The notes below the pieces were generated by a model. It had not been told where the DNA came from. It saw only the letters and a list, made by a program, of their open reading frames with translations, and ran no database searches. DNA of 64,000 nucleotides. Source: an uncultured Bacteroides sp. (lineage in GTDB: Bacteria > Bacteroidota > Bacteroidia > Bacteroidales > Bacteroidaceae). The position numbers were made by a program, and so were the translations under genes. Every line of letters begins with the position of its first letter. The stretch's first letter is position 1. The stretch covers positions 186,001 through 250,000 of the forward strand of contig NZ_CALDPF010000031.1 of the NCBI RefSeq assembly GCF_937912035.1. Reading direction: 5' to 3'. Positions 7,885 through 16,980 of the stretch are shown piece by piece.

Positions 7885-7959
7885 TGTAATTCGTGCGATA
7901 GGAACATGTCTGTGTGTAACATTTGAGATAAAATGTTTTATTATTATGTGTATAATCAT

Positions 7960-7967
7960 TAACTTTG
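7960..7967 (+). promoter_or_regulatory. -7 box for the lon-tgt-lptG operon
   Basis: TAACTTTG, a full match to TAnnTTTG, lies 36 bases before the lon ATG at 8004. Confidence 0.65.
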
Positions 7968-8003
7968 TAGCCGTTTGTTTAAACACATAATTCACGATAG
8001 AAT

Positions 8004-10475
8004 ATGCCGGAAGATAAAAAGAAAAAGAAGATTAAAGGTGATGAAGTGGCTTTAATAGCAAAAATAGATATAGATCAGGCAAGTATGCCTTTAGAGGAAC
8101 TTGAAGGTGAAATGCCTGTATTGCCATTGCGTAATATGATTATTTTCCCCGAAATAGTCATGCCTGTTGCAATAGGTAGAAGAAGTACTTTGGAATTGAT
8201 AAAATCCGCATATAAGAGAAAAATTCCTGTAATAATGGCAACCCAAAAGGATGCTATGGTGGAAGAACCGGAACTCAATGATTTATATCCACTTGGTGTA
8301 GTGGGAAGGGTAGTTCGTATATTGGAGCTTCCGGGTGGAACGACAAATGCTCTTATACATACTTGCGGTCCCAAAGTAAAACTTGACAGTATAATTTCAA
8401 CCGACCCGTATCTGGTTGGTACGGCAACTCCTATAGAAGAAAATAATGTAGTTCCACGGACTAATGAGTTCAAGGCTATAATGAGTACATGCTTTGATGT
8501 TATGAAGAAGCTTCATGATAGCATGGAAGAGTTGGGGAATGATTTCCTCATGGCATTGAGAGATATGGAGGGAGATGCTGTCAGGATTAATTTTATCTGT
8601 TCTAATTTTCCTTTGGAGATAACATCCAAATACGAACTCCTTAAACATGATTCGATCAAGGATAGAGCGATACATCTTATTGGGTATTTGAATGAACAGT
8701 TGGAAATTGCCAAATTGAAACAGAATATTCAGATGCGTACGCGTGAGGAACTTGATAAGCAGCAGCGTGAGTATTTCTTACAACAGCAACTGAAAAATAT
8801 CCAGGATGAATTAGGTAATGGCGCAGAGAGTGAGATAGACAATTTGAGAGCTCAAGGCAAGAAAAAACAGTGGTCTAAAGAGGTGGCCGATATTTTTGAA
8901 AAGGAACTTACAAAACTGGAGCGTATTAATCCTCAGTCTCCTGACTATAATGTTCAGTTCTCATATTTGCAAAATCTGTTGGCTTTGCCTTGGAATGTCT
9001 TTACTCCTCAGTCTTTTAATCTTAAGACAGCTGAGAAAACTCTCAATCATGACCACTATGGCCTTGAAAAAGTTAAAGAACGTATCCTTGAACATTTGGC
9101 AGTACTGAAATTAAAAGGTGATATGAAGTCGCCTATTTTGTGTCTCTATGGCCCTCCGGGAGTAGGTAAAACATCTTTGGGACGTTCCATAGCTTCGGCT
9201 CTTAAAAGGAAATATGTCAGAATGTCTTTGGGAGGTGTACATGATGAGGCTGAAATACGAGGTCATAGAAAAACATATATAGGAGCGATGCCTGGCCGTA
9301 TAATCAAGAGTTTGATAAAGGCCGGCTCGTCTAATCCTGTGATAATTCTAGACGAGATAGACAAACTTGGAGCCAGTCATCAGGGTGATCCTTCGTCTGC
9401 AATGTTGGAAGTTCTTGATCCTGAACAGAACAGTACATTTCATGATAACTATATAGACATTGATTATGACTTGTCTAATGTAATGTTTATTGCTACAGCC
9501 AATAACCTTGGCAGTATACCTGCGCCCCTGCTTGACCGAATGGAATTGATAGAAGTGAGTGGGTATATCACTGAAGAAAAGATAGAAATTGCCAAAAGGC
9601 ATCTTATCCCTAAGGCAATGGAAGCTAACGGACTGACAAAGGACAATATAAAGTTGTCGAAAGGAGCTATAGAGTTCATAATTGAAAACTATACGCGTGA
9701 AAGCGGCGTACGTGAGCTTGAAAAGAAAATAAACAAGGTGATGAGACGTACTGCCTTTAATATTGCTTCCGGTAAAGATATTCCAACGAGTGAATTGAAA
9801 GCAGAAGATATACCTGCTTGCCTTGGCCCAGTAGAGTATTCAAGAGATAAATATCAGGGAAATGAATATGCCGGAGTTGTTACCGGATTGGCGTGGACTG
9901 CTGTTGGAGGCGAGATACTGTTTGTTGAAACCAGCCTTAGCAGAGGAAAAGGAAGCCGTCTGACCTTGACTGGTAATTTGGGAGATGTGATGAAGGAGTC
10001 TGCCATGCTTGCGTTGGAATATCTCAAAGCACATAATGATTTGTTGGATATTCCTGATGAAGTGTTTGAAAACTGGAATATACACATACATGTGCCTGAA
10101 GGTGCTATACCAAAGGATGGTCCATCTGCAGGTATAACTATGGTAACATCATTGGCATCTGCTCTTACAAGAAGAAAAGTGAAGAACCGCCTGGCCATGA
10201 CCGGTGAAATAACACTGCGTGGAAAAGTATTGCCTGTAGGAGGTATAAAGGAAAAAATACTTGCGGCAAAACGAGCCGGTATAGAGGAAATCATTTTGTG
10301 TAAGGAGAATAAAAAAGACATCGACAACATTCCGGAAATATATCTAAAGGGATTAACTTTCCATTACGTAAGTGATATTCGTGAGGTTTTAGCAATAGCA
10401 TTGACTGATGAAGTAGTAGCTAACGCTCCAAAACTAACTGTACCTGAGACAAAGAAAGATAATGAGAATAATTAA
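8004..10475 (+). CDS. lon: ATP-dependent Lon protease
   Basis: A complete 823-residue Lon: N-terminal substrate-binding domain (about 35-240), coiled-coil helices with YFLQQQLKNIQDELG, AAA+ module and C-terminal serine-lysine protease domain. Walker A GPPGVGKTS begins near residue 383, Walker B is VIILDEIDKLG, and the catalytic serine is S708 in KDGPSAGIT. The catalytic lysine follows in the GEITLRGKVLPVGGIKEKIL region. It degrades damaged and regulatory proteins in the cytoplasm. A highly charged N-terminus (PEDKKKKKIKGDE) is common in Bacteroidetes Lon. It is the first gene of lon-tgt-lptG, with tgt 23 bases downstream. Confidence 0.97.
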   Translation: MPEDKKKKKIKGDEVALIAKIDIDQASMPLEELEGEMPVLPLRNMIIFPEIVMPVAIGRRSTLELIKSAYKRKIPVIMATQKDAMVEEPELNDLYPLGVVGRVVRILELPGGTTNALIHTCGPKVKLDSIISTDPYLVGTATPIEENNVVPRTNEFKAIMSTCFDVMKKLHDSMEELGNDFLMALRDMEGDAVRINFICSNFPLEITSKYELLKHDSIKDRAIHLIGYLNEQLEIAKLKQNIQMRTREELDKQQREYFLQQQLKNIQDELGNGAESEIDNLRAQGKKKQWSKEVADIFEKELTKLERINPQSPDYNVQFSYLQNLLALPWNVFTPQSFNLKTAEKTLNHDHYGLEKVKERILEHLAVLKLKGDMKSPILCLYGPPGVGKTSLGRSIASALKRKYVRMSLGGVHDEAEIRGHRKTYIGAMPGRIIKSLIKAGSSNPVIILDEIDKLGASHQGDPSSAMLEVLDPEQNSTFHDNYIDIDYDLSNVMFIATANNLGSIPAPLLDRMELIEVSGYITEEKIEIAKRHLIPKAMEANGLTKDNIKLSKGAIEFIIENYTRESGVRELEKKINKVMRRTAFNIASGKDIPTSELKAEDIPACLGPVEYSRDKYQGNEYAGVVTGLAWTAVGGEILFVETSLSRGKGSRLTLTGNLGDVMKESAMLALEYLKAHNDLLDIPDEVFENWNIHIHVPEGAIPKDGPSAGITMVTSLASALTRRKVKNRLAMTGEITLRGKVLPVGGIKEKILAAKRAGIEEIILCKENKKDIDNIPEIYLKGLTFHYVSDIREVLAIALTDEVVANAPKLTVPETKKDNENN

Positions 10476-10498
10476 AAACTGCTTATCAAAATATAAAA

Positions 10499-11629
10499 AT
10501 GAAATTTGAATTACAATATACAGATTCCAAAACCAATGCCAGAGCAGGTCTTATCACCACTGATCACGGTCAGATAGAAACACCTATTTTTATGCCCGTT
10601 GGAACTTTGGGTACGGTTAAAGGTGTGCAGCTGCCGGAACTTAAAGATGACATAAAGGCACAGATTATACTTGGTAATACATATCATCTTTATCTCAGGC
10701 CTGGACTTGATGTGATTGAAGGAGCCGGTGGATTACATAAATTCAATGGTTTCGACCGCCCTATGCTTACCGACAGTGGAGGTTTTCAGGTTTTTTCTCT
10801 TTCTGGAATCAGAAAAATGCGCGAAGAAGGTGTGGAATTCCGTTCGCATATTGATGGTTCAAAACATTTGTTTACTCCAGAGAGGGTTATGGATATTGAG
10901 CGTACTATAGGTGCTGACATAATGATGGCTTTCGACGAATGTGCACCCGGTACTTCAGATTATAACTATGCCAAGAAATCAATGGAACTGACCCACAGAT
11001 GGTTGGACAGATGTATAACGCGATTCAATGAAACAGAACCAAAGTACGGATATAACCAGTCTTTGTTCCCTATTGTGCAAGGATGTGTATATCCAGATCT
11101 GAGAAAACGTTCGGCTGAATATATTGCTTCAAAAGGTGCTGATGGCAATGCTATTGGTGGACTTGCTGTAGGTGAGCCTACTGAGAAAATGTACGAAATG
11201 ATAGAAGTGGTTAACGAGATTCTTCCTACAGACAAGCCTAGATACCTTATGGGAGTAGGTACACCGGTGAATATACTAGAAGGTATAGAGCGTGGAGTTG
11301 ATATGTTTGATTGTGTTATGCCGACCCGTAACGGTAGAAACGGAATGTTGTTTACCAAAAATGGTATAATGAATATGCGTAATAAAAAGTGGGAGAAGGA
11401 TTATTCTCCTATTGAGGCAGATGGAGCATCGTATGTAGATACTCTTTACAGCCGTGCATATCTTCGCCATTTATTTCATGCAGAAGAACTGCTTGCATTG
11501 CAGATTGCTTCAATTCATAATCTGGCCTTCTATCTATGGCTTGTTAAGGAAGCCAGAGCACATATCATCGCCGGTGATTTCTCTACATGGAAACCTGCTA
11601 TGGTAGAGCGTCTTTCCACACGCCTTTGA
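10499..11629 (+). CDS. tgt: tRNA-guanine (queuine) transglycosylase lacking three zinc cysteines
   Basis: A 376-residue bacterial TGT, which exchanges guanine-34 of Tyr, His, Asn and Asp tRNAs for preQ1. The catalytic aspartates are in MLTDSGGFQVFS (D92) and FDCVMPTRNGRNG, and the substrate loop GGLAVGEP is intact. At the usual structural zinc site, C-x-C-x-x-C plus a distant His, this protein has G309, S311 and D314, while His340 (SIHNLAF) remains. The flanking YSRAYLRHLF is well conserved, so the alignment is secure. The fold must be held without the usual Cys3His zinc. Cotranscribed with lon and lptG. Confidence 0.95.
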   Translation: MKFELQYTDSKTNARAGLITTDHGQIETPIFMPVGTLGTVKGVQLPELKDDIKAQIILGNTYHLYLRPGLDVIEGAGGLHKFNGFDRPMLTDSGGFQVFSLSGIRKMREEGVEFRSHIDGSKHLFTPERVMDIERTIGADIMMAFDECAPGTSDYNYAKKSMELTHRWLDRCITRFNETEPKYGYNQSLFPIVQGCVYPDLRKRSAEYIASKGADGNAIGGLAVGEPTEKMYEMIEVVNEILPTDKPRYLMGVGTPVNILEGIERGVDMFDCVMPTRNGRNGMLFTKNGIMNMRNKKWEKDYSPIEADGASYVDTLYSRAYLRHLFHAEELLALQIASIHNLAFYLWLVKEARAHIIAGDFSTWKPAMVERLSTRL

Positions 11630-11672
11630 TTAATGGCCTCGTGAATCCCATTAGAAACTCTATTTAATAATT

Positions 11673-12803
11673 ATGAAGGAGAAACTGATAAAGCTTAGAG
11701 ATAAATATCTGAAACGTTTTTGGTTGAGGCGTATAGATATATATATAATGAAAAAGTTCCTGGGCACTTTCTTTTTTGCTCTGGCTCTCATTCTGTCTAT
11801 ATCTGTGGTGTTCGACATAAACGAAAATATTGATAAATTTATCAATAACAATGCGCCTGTAGAGGCTATTATTTTCGATTACTACATGAACTTTGTTCCA
11901 TATTATGCCAATCTTTTCAGTCCTCTGTTCATTTTTATTTCAGTGATATTCTTTACCAGTAAGTTGGCTGAGAATTCAGAGATAATAGCAATGTTTTCCA
12001 CTGGTATGAGCTTCAAACGACTGCTTGTTCCGTATTTCCTGTCGGCTACCATAATCGCAATCGGCAGTTACATTCTTAGTTCTCAGTATATACCTAAAGG
12101 CAGTATCACGCGAATAGATTTTGAGGCTAAATACAAGAATAAGAAGAAGGTGAATTATGCAAGGAACATTCAGCTTGTGGTTGATACCGGTACTATAGCA
12201 TATATGGAAAGATACGAAAACTATAATCTTACCGGATATAGGTTTTCTCTAGACAAATTCGAAGATAACAAACTTGTTTCTCATCTCACTGCAAAGCGTG
12301 TTACATACGATACAACGATGTTACACAAATGGATAGTCAGAGATTATATGATAAGGGAAATGAAGGGTATGAAGGAGGTTATAACAAAAGGTGACAGACT
12401 TGACACTATCATAAATATGGAACCTCAGGATTTTCTTATTACTCAAAGCCAATATGAGACACTTACAAGTCCTGAACTGAAAACATATATTGACAATCAG
12501 AAAAGACGCGGATTTGCCAATATTAAGGAATTTGAGGTTGAGTACTACAAACGAATCGCAACTCCGTTTGCAGCCTTTATTCTGACTCTTATAGGTGCGT
12601 CACTTTCTTCCAAGAAAGTCAAGGGTGGAATGGGTATGAATCTTGGAGTAGGTTTAGGCTTGAGTGCATCTTACATACTTTTCCAGACTATCTCTTCTAC
12701 TTTTGCCATTAGTGGAAATGTTCCGCCTTTGGTTGCGGTCTGGATACCCAATATTTTATTCTTGTTTATTGCAATATATTTGTACATAAAGGCACCAAAA
12801 TAA
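11673..12803 (+). CDS. LptF/LptG-family lipopolysaccharide export permease
   Basis: A 376-residue YjgP/YjgQ permease. The first transmembrane helix (about 24-46) starts RIDIYIMKKFLGTFFFALAL, helices 2 and 3 lie around 65-125, and a large periplasmic beta-jellyroll (about 135-270) is followed by three helices at 293-373. LptF and LptG link the LptB ATPase to the periplasmic LPS bridge. Only one such gene is present here, so I cannot say whether it is F or G; the partner must be elsewhere. It is the last gene of the lon-tgt operon and is followed by a strong terminator. Confidence 0.88.
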   Translation: MKEKLIKLRDKYLKRFWLRRIDIYIMKKFLGTFFFALALILSISVVFDINENIDKFINNNAPVEAIIFDYYMNFVPYYANLFSPLFIFISVIFFTSKLAENSEIIAMFSTGMSFKRLLVPYFLSATIIAIGSYILSSQYIPKGSITRIDFEAKYKNKKKVNYARNIQLVVDTGTIAYMERYENYNLTGYRFSLDKFEDNKLVSHLTAKRVTYDTTMLHKWIVRDYMIREMKGMKEVITKGDRLDTIINMEPQDFLITQSQYETLTSPELKTYIDNQKRRGFANIKEFEVEYYKRIATPFAAFILTLIGASLSSKKVKGGMGMNLGVGLGLSASYILFQTISSTFAISGNVPPLVAVWIPNILFLFIAIYLYIKAPK

Positions 12804-12830
12804 CAGAATCTTATTTTTGAAATAAATTTG

Positions 12831-12876
12831 ATGGCGCTTCGTAAAACGAAAAAAGTTTTATGAAGCGCCATTTTTA
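12831..12876 (+). terminator. Strong intrinsic terminator of the lon-tgt-lptG operon
   Basis: Arms of 17 nt (12831-12847 and 12855-12871) pair with one G-U wobble, around a 7-nt loop. The stem includes ATGGCGCTTC and GAAGCGCCAT and is followed by TTTTT. Confidence 0.92.
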
Positions 12877-13184
12877 GTAAGTGTCTTATGCGAAGTTATA
12901 TTTTTTTAACACTAAATCCTGTGTCAGTAAATATTGCTATAGATTCTCAGATTTGTGTAAGAAAATTTTATGTTATAAAATTACAATAACTCTATATTGA
13001 AATCTATCTGTATTTATAATGTAAATTCCTGTAAAATAAATAATTTCATGTAATTCCAGATATTGGTTGCCATGAGTGAATGTTTCAGTAAAATACATAT
13101 TGTGTGTTATACGAAAAGGTTGTGGTGTGATATTGTAGTATTTATGATATGTATTTATCTGATAATTAGATATATAATGACGAT
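12877..13184. other. AT-rich intergenic region with no gene
   Basis: About 300 bases of very AT-rich sequence upstream of the xylose operon. I see no credible reading frame or RNA gene. The only structured element is a small dyad TATCT-N7-AGATA at 13156-13172, placed about 30 bp before the regulator transcript start and possibly an operator. Confidence 0.6.
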
Positions 13185-13192
13185 TATTTTTG
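13185..13192 (+). promoter_or_regulatory. -7 box for the xylose operon; sets the regulator start
   Basis: TATTTTTG at 13185-13192 fits TAnnTTTG and predicts transcription from about 13199. A start at 13190 would then be untranscribed, so the ATG at 13265 is used. Confidence 0.55.
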
Positions 13193-13264
13193 TTATTTAT
13201 TTCTTGTTTAATAAAGAAAAATATCTTTTATTTGTATTCGGAAACAAAAAAACTTATAATTGAT

Positions 13265-13987
13265 ATGGAACATAAAATGCCTTTGGCCAACAATCATATT
13301 TCTGTTGACTGCGTTGTTGTGGGGTTCGATGGTGAACAGCTTAGAGTCCTTCTTCTCAGGCGAATAGGCGAGGATAGTGGCGAAGTTTTCCATGATATGA
13401 AATTGCCCGGTAGTCTTATATATATGGATGAGGATCTTGATGGTGCTGCATTAAGAGTGTTGAATGAACTTACCGGACTGAAAAACGTAAATCTTATGCA
13501 GTTCAAGGCATTCGGCTCTAAAGACAGAACAAAGAATCCAAAAGATGTTAGATGGCTTGAAAGAGCAGAAAAGGCGAAGGTAGAAAGGATTGTTACTATA
13601 GCATATCTTTCCCTTGTGAAGATAGACAGGGCATTGAATAAAAACCTGGAAGACTATCAGGCAGAATGGGTTCCGTTGAATGAAGTAAAAGACCTGGCAT
13701 TCGACCATAATCTTATAATAGAAGAAGCCATGAAGTTTATACGTCAGTATGTGGAATTCAATCCTTCCTGTTTGTTTGACTTGTTGCCAAGAAAATTCAC
13801 GGCTTTGCAGTTGAGGGTTCTTTACGAAGTACTGTATGGAAAACAGATTGATGTCAGGAACTTCCATAAAAAGATTATGATGATGGAATACGTTATTCCT
13901 ATGGATGAATTCCAGCAAGGAGTCTCACACAGGGCAGCAAGATATTACAGATTTGACAAGAAAATATATAATAAAACAAGAAGATAA
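13265..13987 (+). CDS. xylR: Nudix-family transcriptional regulator of xylose use
   Basis: A 240-residue two-part protein with an N-terminal Nudix-like domain (about 8-140) and a C-terminal winged-helix region (about 160-235, FDLLPRKFTALQLRVLYEVL). In the Nudix box the usual R-E-x-x-E-E-x-G reads R-V-L-N-E-L-T-G, so the catalytic glutamates are partly lost, as expected for a sensor rather than a hydrolase. Bacteroides uses Nudix regulators of this architecture for arabinose and xylose genes. Position 17 bases before xylulokinase supports the xylose role. The ligand is probably a pentose or its phosphate. Confidence 0.82.
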   Translation: MEHKMPLANNHISVDCVVVGFDGEQLRVLLLRRIGEDSGEVFHDMKLPGSLIYMDEDLDGAALRVLNELTGLKNVNLMQFKAFGSKDRTKNPKDVRWLERAEKAKVERIVTIAYLSLVKIDRALNKNLEDYQAEWVPLNEVKDLAFDHNLIIEEAMKFIRQYVEFNPSCLFDLLPRKFTALQLRVLYEVLYGKQIDVRNFHKKIMMMEYVIPMDEFQQGVSHRAARYYRFDKKIYNKTRR

Positions 13988-14004
13988 TCTAAAACCATAA
14001 TAAC

Positions 14005-15486
14005 ATGTATTTATTAGGATATGATATTGGTAGCTCGTCAGTCAAGGCGAGTCTGGTAAATGCCGTTACCGGTAAGTGTGTAGCTTCTGCTTTTTATCCT
14101 AAAACAGAAGCTGCTATTATAGCAGTTAGACAGGGATGGGCAGAACAGGAACCTGCAAACTGGTGGGAAAACCTCAAACTTTCCACTAAGGCAATAATGT
14201 CAGAGTCCGGAGTTAAGGCTGAAGATATCAAGGCGATTGGTATTTCTTATCAGATGCACGGACTTGTATGTGTAGATAAAAATCACAATGTTCTTCGTCC
14301 TGCTATTATATGGTGCGACTCAAGAGCTGTTCCATACGGACAAAAGGCATTCGAAACAATAGGCGAGGAGAGATGTCTGTCTCATTTGCTGAACTCTCCA
14401 GGTAACTTTACTGCATCCAAGCTTGCATGGATAAAAGAAAACGAACCGGAAATATTCGAGAAGATATATAAGATAATGCTTCCGGGCGATTACATCGCAA
14501 TGCGACTGACAGGAGAGATTTGTACTACAGTATCAGGATTGTCAGAAGGAATGTTCTGGGATTTCAAGAACAACCGTGTGGCCGACTTACTTATGGATTA
14601 TTACGGCTTCGACAAGTCAATCATTGCAGACATCAAACCAACTTTCTCAGAACAGGGCAGAGTGACTGCAGCTGCAGCACAGGAATTGGGACTGAAAGAA
14701 GGTATTCCTGTTACATATCGTGCCGGAGACCAACCTAACAATGCATTGTCACTGAATGTATTCAATCCTGGTGAGATAGCATCTACAGCAGGTACTTCAG
14801 GAGTTGTATATGGCGTAAACGGTAAAGTGAACTACGATCCTAAATCAAGAGTAAACACTTTCGCTCATGTCAACCATACAGAAGAACAGACTCGTCTTGG
14901 TGTGTTGCTGTGTATCAACGGTACAGGTATCTTGAACTCATGGATTAAGCGTACTGTTGTTCCTGAAGGAGTTTCATACGCAGAGATGAATAACCTGGCA
15001 GCCCAGGTTCCTATAGGATCGGGTGGTGTTAGTATATTACCTTTCGGTAATGGCGCTGAACGTATGCTTCAGAACAAGGAAACAGGATGCTCTATCAATG
15101 GTGTAAACTTTAATCTTCATACACGCAGCCATATTATACGTGCAGCTCAAGAAGGAATTGTGTTCTCTTTCAAATATGGTATAGATATTATGAAGGGCAT
15201 GGGTATGGATGTACAGAAAATCCATGCAGGACATGCCAATATGTTCCTCAGCCCTATATTCCGTGAGACATTGGCTGGAGTGACAGGCGCTACAATTGAA
15301 TTGTATGATACTGACGGTTCTGTAGGTGCAGCCAAAGGTGCCGGTATGGGAGTTGGTATCTATACTGATAATAACGAAGCATTTGCAACACTCGAAAAAC
15401 TTCAGGTGATAGAGCCTAAGGTACAGGATGCCGCCGCATACGCTGAAGCATACGGACGTTGGGTGGAATATCTTGAGAAAATCTGA
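14005..15486 (+). CDS. xylB: Xylulokinase
   Basis: A 493-residue FGGY-family sugar kinase that converts D-xylulose to D-xylulose 5-phosphate. The N-terminal phosphate loop GYDIGSSSVKASLV is at 5-18, the substrate region includes ISYQMHGLVCVD, the catalytic base is D242 in RAGDQPNNALSLNV, and the second phosphate motif is STAGTSGVVYG. Length is normal for the family. It lies between the Nudix regulator (17 bases) and xylose isomerase (61 bases) on the same strand. Together with XylA it feeds xylose into the pentose phosphate pathway. The name xylK is sometimes used for it in other bacteria. Confidence 0.94.
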   Translation: MYLLGYDIGSSSVKASLVNAVTGKCVASAFYPKTEAAIIAVRQGWAEQEPANWWENLKLSTKAIMSESGVKAEDIKAIGISYQMHGLVCVDKNHNVLRPAIIWCDSRAVPYGQKAFETIGEERCLSHLLNSPGNFTASKLAWIKENEPEIFEKIYKIMLPGDYIAMRLTGEICTTVSGLSEGMFWDFKNNRVADLLMDYYGFDKSIIADIKPTFSEQGRVTAAAAQELGLKEGIPVTYRAGDQPNNALSLNVFNPGEIASTAGTSGVVYGVNGKVNYDPKSRVNTFAHVNHTEEQTRLGVLLCINGTGILNSWIKRTVVPEGVSYAEMNNLAAQVPIGSGGVSILPFGNGAERMLQNKETGCSINGVNFNLHTRSHIIRAAQEGIVFSFKYGIDIMKGMGMDVQKIHAGHANMFLSPIFRETLAGVTGATIELYDTDGSVGAAKGAGMGVGIYTDNNEAFATLEKLQVIEPKVQDAAAYAEAYGRWVEYLEKI

Positions 15487-15547
15487 ATAATTAAATAGAA
15501 CGAAATAAATTTCAATTTAAATATTAACTTTATAAATATTGAATATT

Positions 15548-16864
15548 ATGGCAACAAAAGAGTACTTCCCTGGTATTGGAAAAATCAAGTTTGAAGGTGT
15601 AGAAAGCAAAAATCCTATGGCTTTCCGTTACTATGATCCTGAAAAGGTAATTATGGGTAAGAAAATGAAAGACTGGTTGAAATTCTCTATGGCATGGTGG
15701 CACACACTTTGTGCTGAAGGTGCAGATCAGTTTGGAGTTGGTACAAAACAATTTCCATGGAAGACTAGTCAGGATAAAATTCAGGCTGCAAAAGATAAGA
15801 TTGATGCCGGTTTTGAATTTATGCAGAAAATAGGTATCGAATACTACTGTTTCCACGATGTAGACCTTTGTGATGAAGCAGAAACAATTGAAGAATATGA
15901 AGCAAATCTGAAAGAAGTAGTGGCATACGCTAAACAGAAACAGGCTGAAACCGGAATCAAATTGTTGTGGGGTACTGCAAACGTATTCGGACACGCACGT
16001 TACATGAATGGTGCCGCTACAAATCCGGATTTCGATGTTGTAGCTCGTGCTGCTGTTCAGATTAAGAACGCTATTGATGCTACTATCGAACTTGGTGGTA
16101 TGAACTATGTATTCTGGGGTGGACGTGAAGGTTATATGTCACTTCTAAATACAGACCAGAAACGTGAAAAAGAACATTTGGCTCAGATGTTGACCATTGC
16201 CCGCGATTATGCCCGTTCAAAAGGCTTTACAGGTACTTTCTTGGTAGAACCAAAGCCAATGGAACCTACTAAACATCAGTATGATGTTGACACCGAAACT
16301 GTTATCGGCTTTTTGAAAGCTCATAATCTTGACAAAGATTTCAAAGTTAATATCGAAGTAAACCATGCTACTCTTGCAGGTCACACATTTGAACATGAAC
16401 TTGCAGTAGCAGTTGACAACGGTATGCTAGGTTCTATTGATGCTAACCGCGGTGACTATCAGAACGGCTGGGATACAGACCAGTTCCCAATCGACAATTA
16501 TGAACTTATCCAGGCTATGATGCAGATTATCCGTGGCGGTGGTCTTGGAAACGGTGGTACTAACTTTGATGCGAAGACTCGTCGTAACTCTACAGACCTT
16601 GAAGATATTTTCATCGCTCACATCGCTGGTATGGATGCTATGGCTCGTGCTCTTGAAAATGCAGCTCGCTTGCTTGAAGAATCTCCATACAAGAAGATGC
16701 TTGCAGACAGATACGCTTCATTCGACAGTGGTAAGGGTAAAGAATTTGAGGAAGGAAAACTTACTCTTGAAGATGTTGTTGCATACGCTAAGTCTAACGG
16801 CGAACCAAAACAGACAAGTGGTAAGCAGGAACTTTATGAAGCTATTGTAAATATGTATTGCTAA
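15548..16864 (+). CDS. xylA: Xylose isomerase
   Basis: A 438-residue class II xylose isomerase converting D-xylose to D-xylulose with two divalent metals. His103 and Asp106 in YYCFHDVDL form the ring-opening pair, VFWGGREGY and FLVEPKPMEPTKHQYD carry metal ligands, and INVEVNHATLAGHTFEHEL-like residues follow. The ATG at 15548 gives the family N-terminus MATKEYFPGIGKIKFEG; the upstream in-frame TTG is not needed. Bacteroides xylose isomerases of this group are known to work when expressed in yeast. Confidence 0.97.
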   Translation: MATKEYFPGIGKIKFEGVESKNPMAFRYYDPEKVIMGKKMKDWLKFSMAWWHTLCAEGADQFGVGTKQFPWKTSQDKIQAAKDKIDAGFEFMQKIGIEYYCFHDVDLCDEAETIEEYEANLKEVVAYAKQKQAETGIKLLWGTANVFGHARYMNGAATNPDFDVVARAAVQIKNAIDATIELGGMNYVFWGGREGYMSLLNTDQKREKEHLAQMLTIARDYARSKGFTGTFLVEPKPMEPTKHQYDVDTETVIGFLKAHNLDKDFKVNIEVNHATLAGHTFEHELAVAVDNGMLGSIDANRGDYQNGWDTDQFPIDNYELIQAMMQIIRGGGLGNGGTNFDAKTRRNSTDLEDIFIAHIAGMDAMARALENAARLLEESPYKKMLADRYASFDSGKGKEFEEGKLTLEDVVAYAKSNGEPKQTSGKQELYEAIVNMYC

Positions 16865-16865
16865 T

Positions 16866-16887
16866 ATCTGATTGAGGAATAATCAGA
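16866..16887 (+). other. Intercistronic hairpin between xylA and the symporter gene
   Basis: TCTGATT and AATCAGA are complementary around a 7-8 nt loop just after the xylA stop and lack a T-run. A second GC-rich patch with GGCA/TGCC lies further on (about 16925-16945). Such structures may protect the 3' end of the xylA message. I see no clear new promoter before 16981. Confidence 0.35.
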
Positions 16888-16980
16888 ATCTTGTTGGCGC
16901 ATTGCTGTTGGCGATATTTGACTTAAGGCAGTGGTGTGCCGACTTCTTTTCCTTTTCTTAATTTATAAAATCTTGTTATT

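Noticed and set aside
7855..7995. N-terminal extension of the trmN6 gene
   Set aside because: The extension spans a consensus -7 box and shows no similarity to the family; the start at 7854 gives the normal N-terminus.
15530..15994. Antisense reading frame opposite xylA
   Set aside because: It is a mirror of a strongly coding gene, rich in Cys and Phe, and has no promoter or recognisable domain. Similar long antisense frames opposite the GH20, cusA-like and lon genes were dismissed for the same reason.
16865..16980. Terminator between xylA and the symporter gene
   Set aside because: Hairpins exist but no T-run follows; the symporter lacks its own clear -7 box, so the genes are better read as one transcript.
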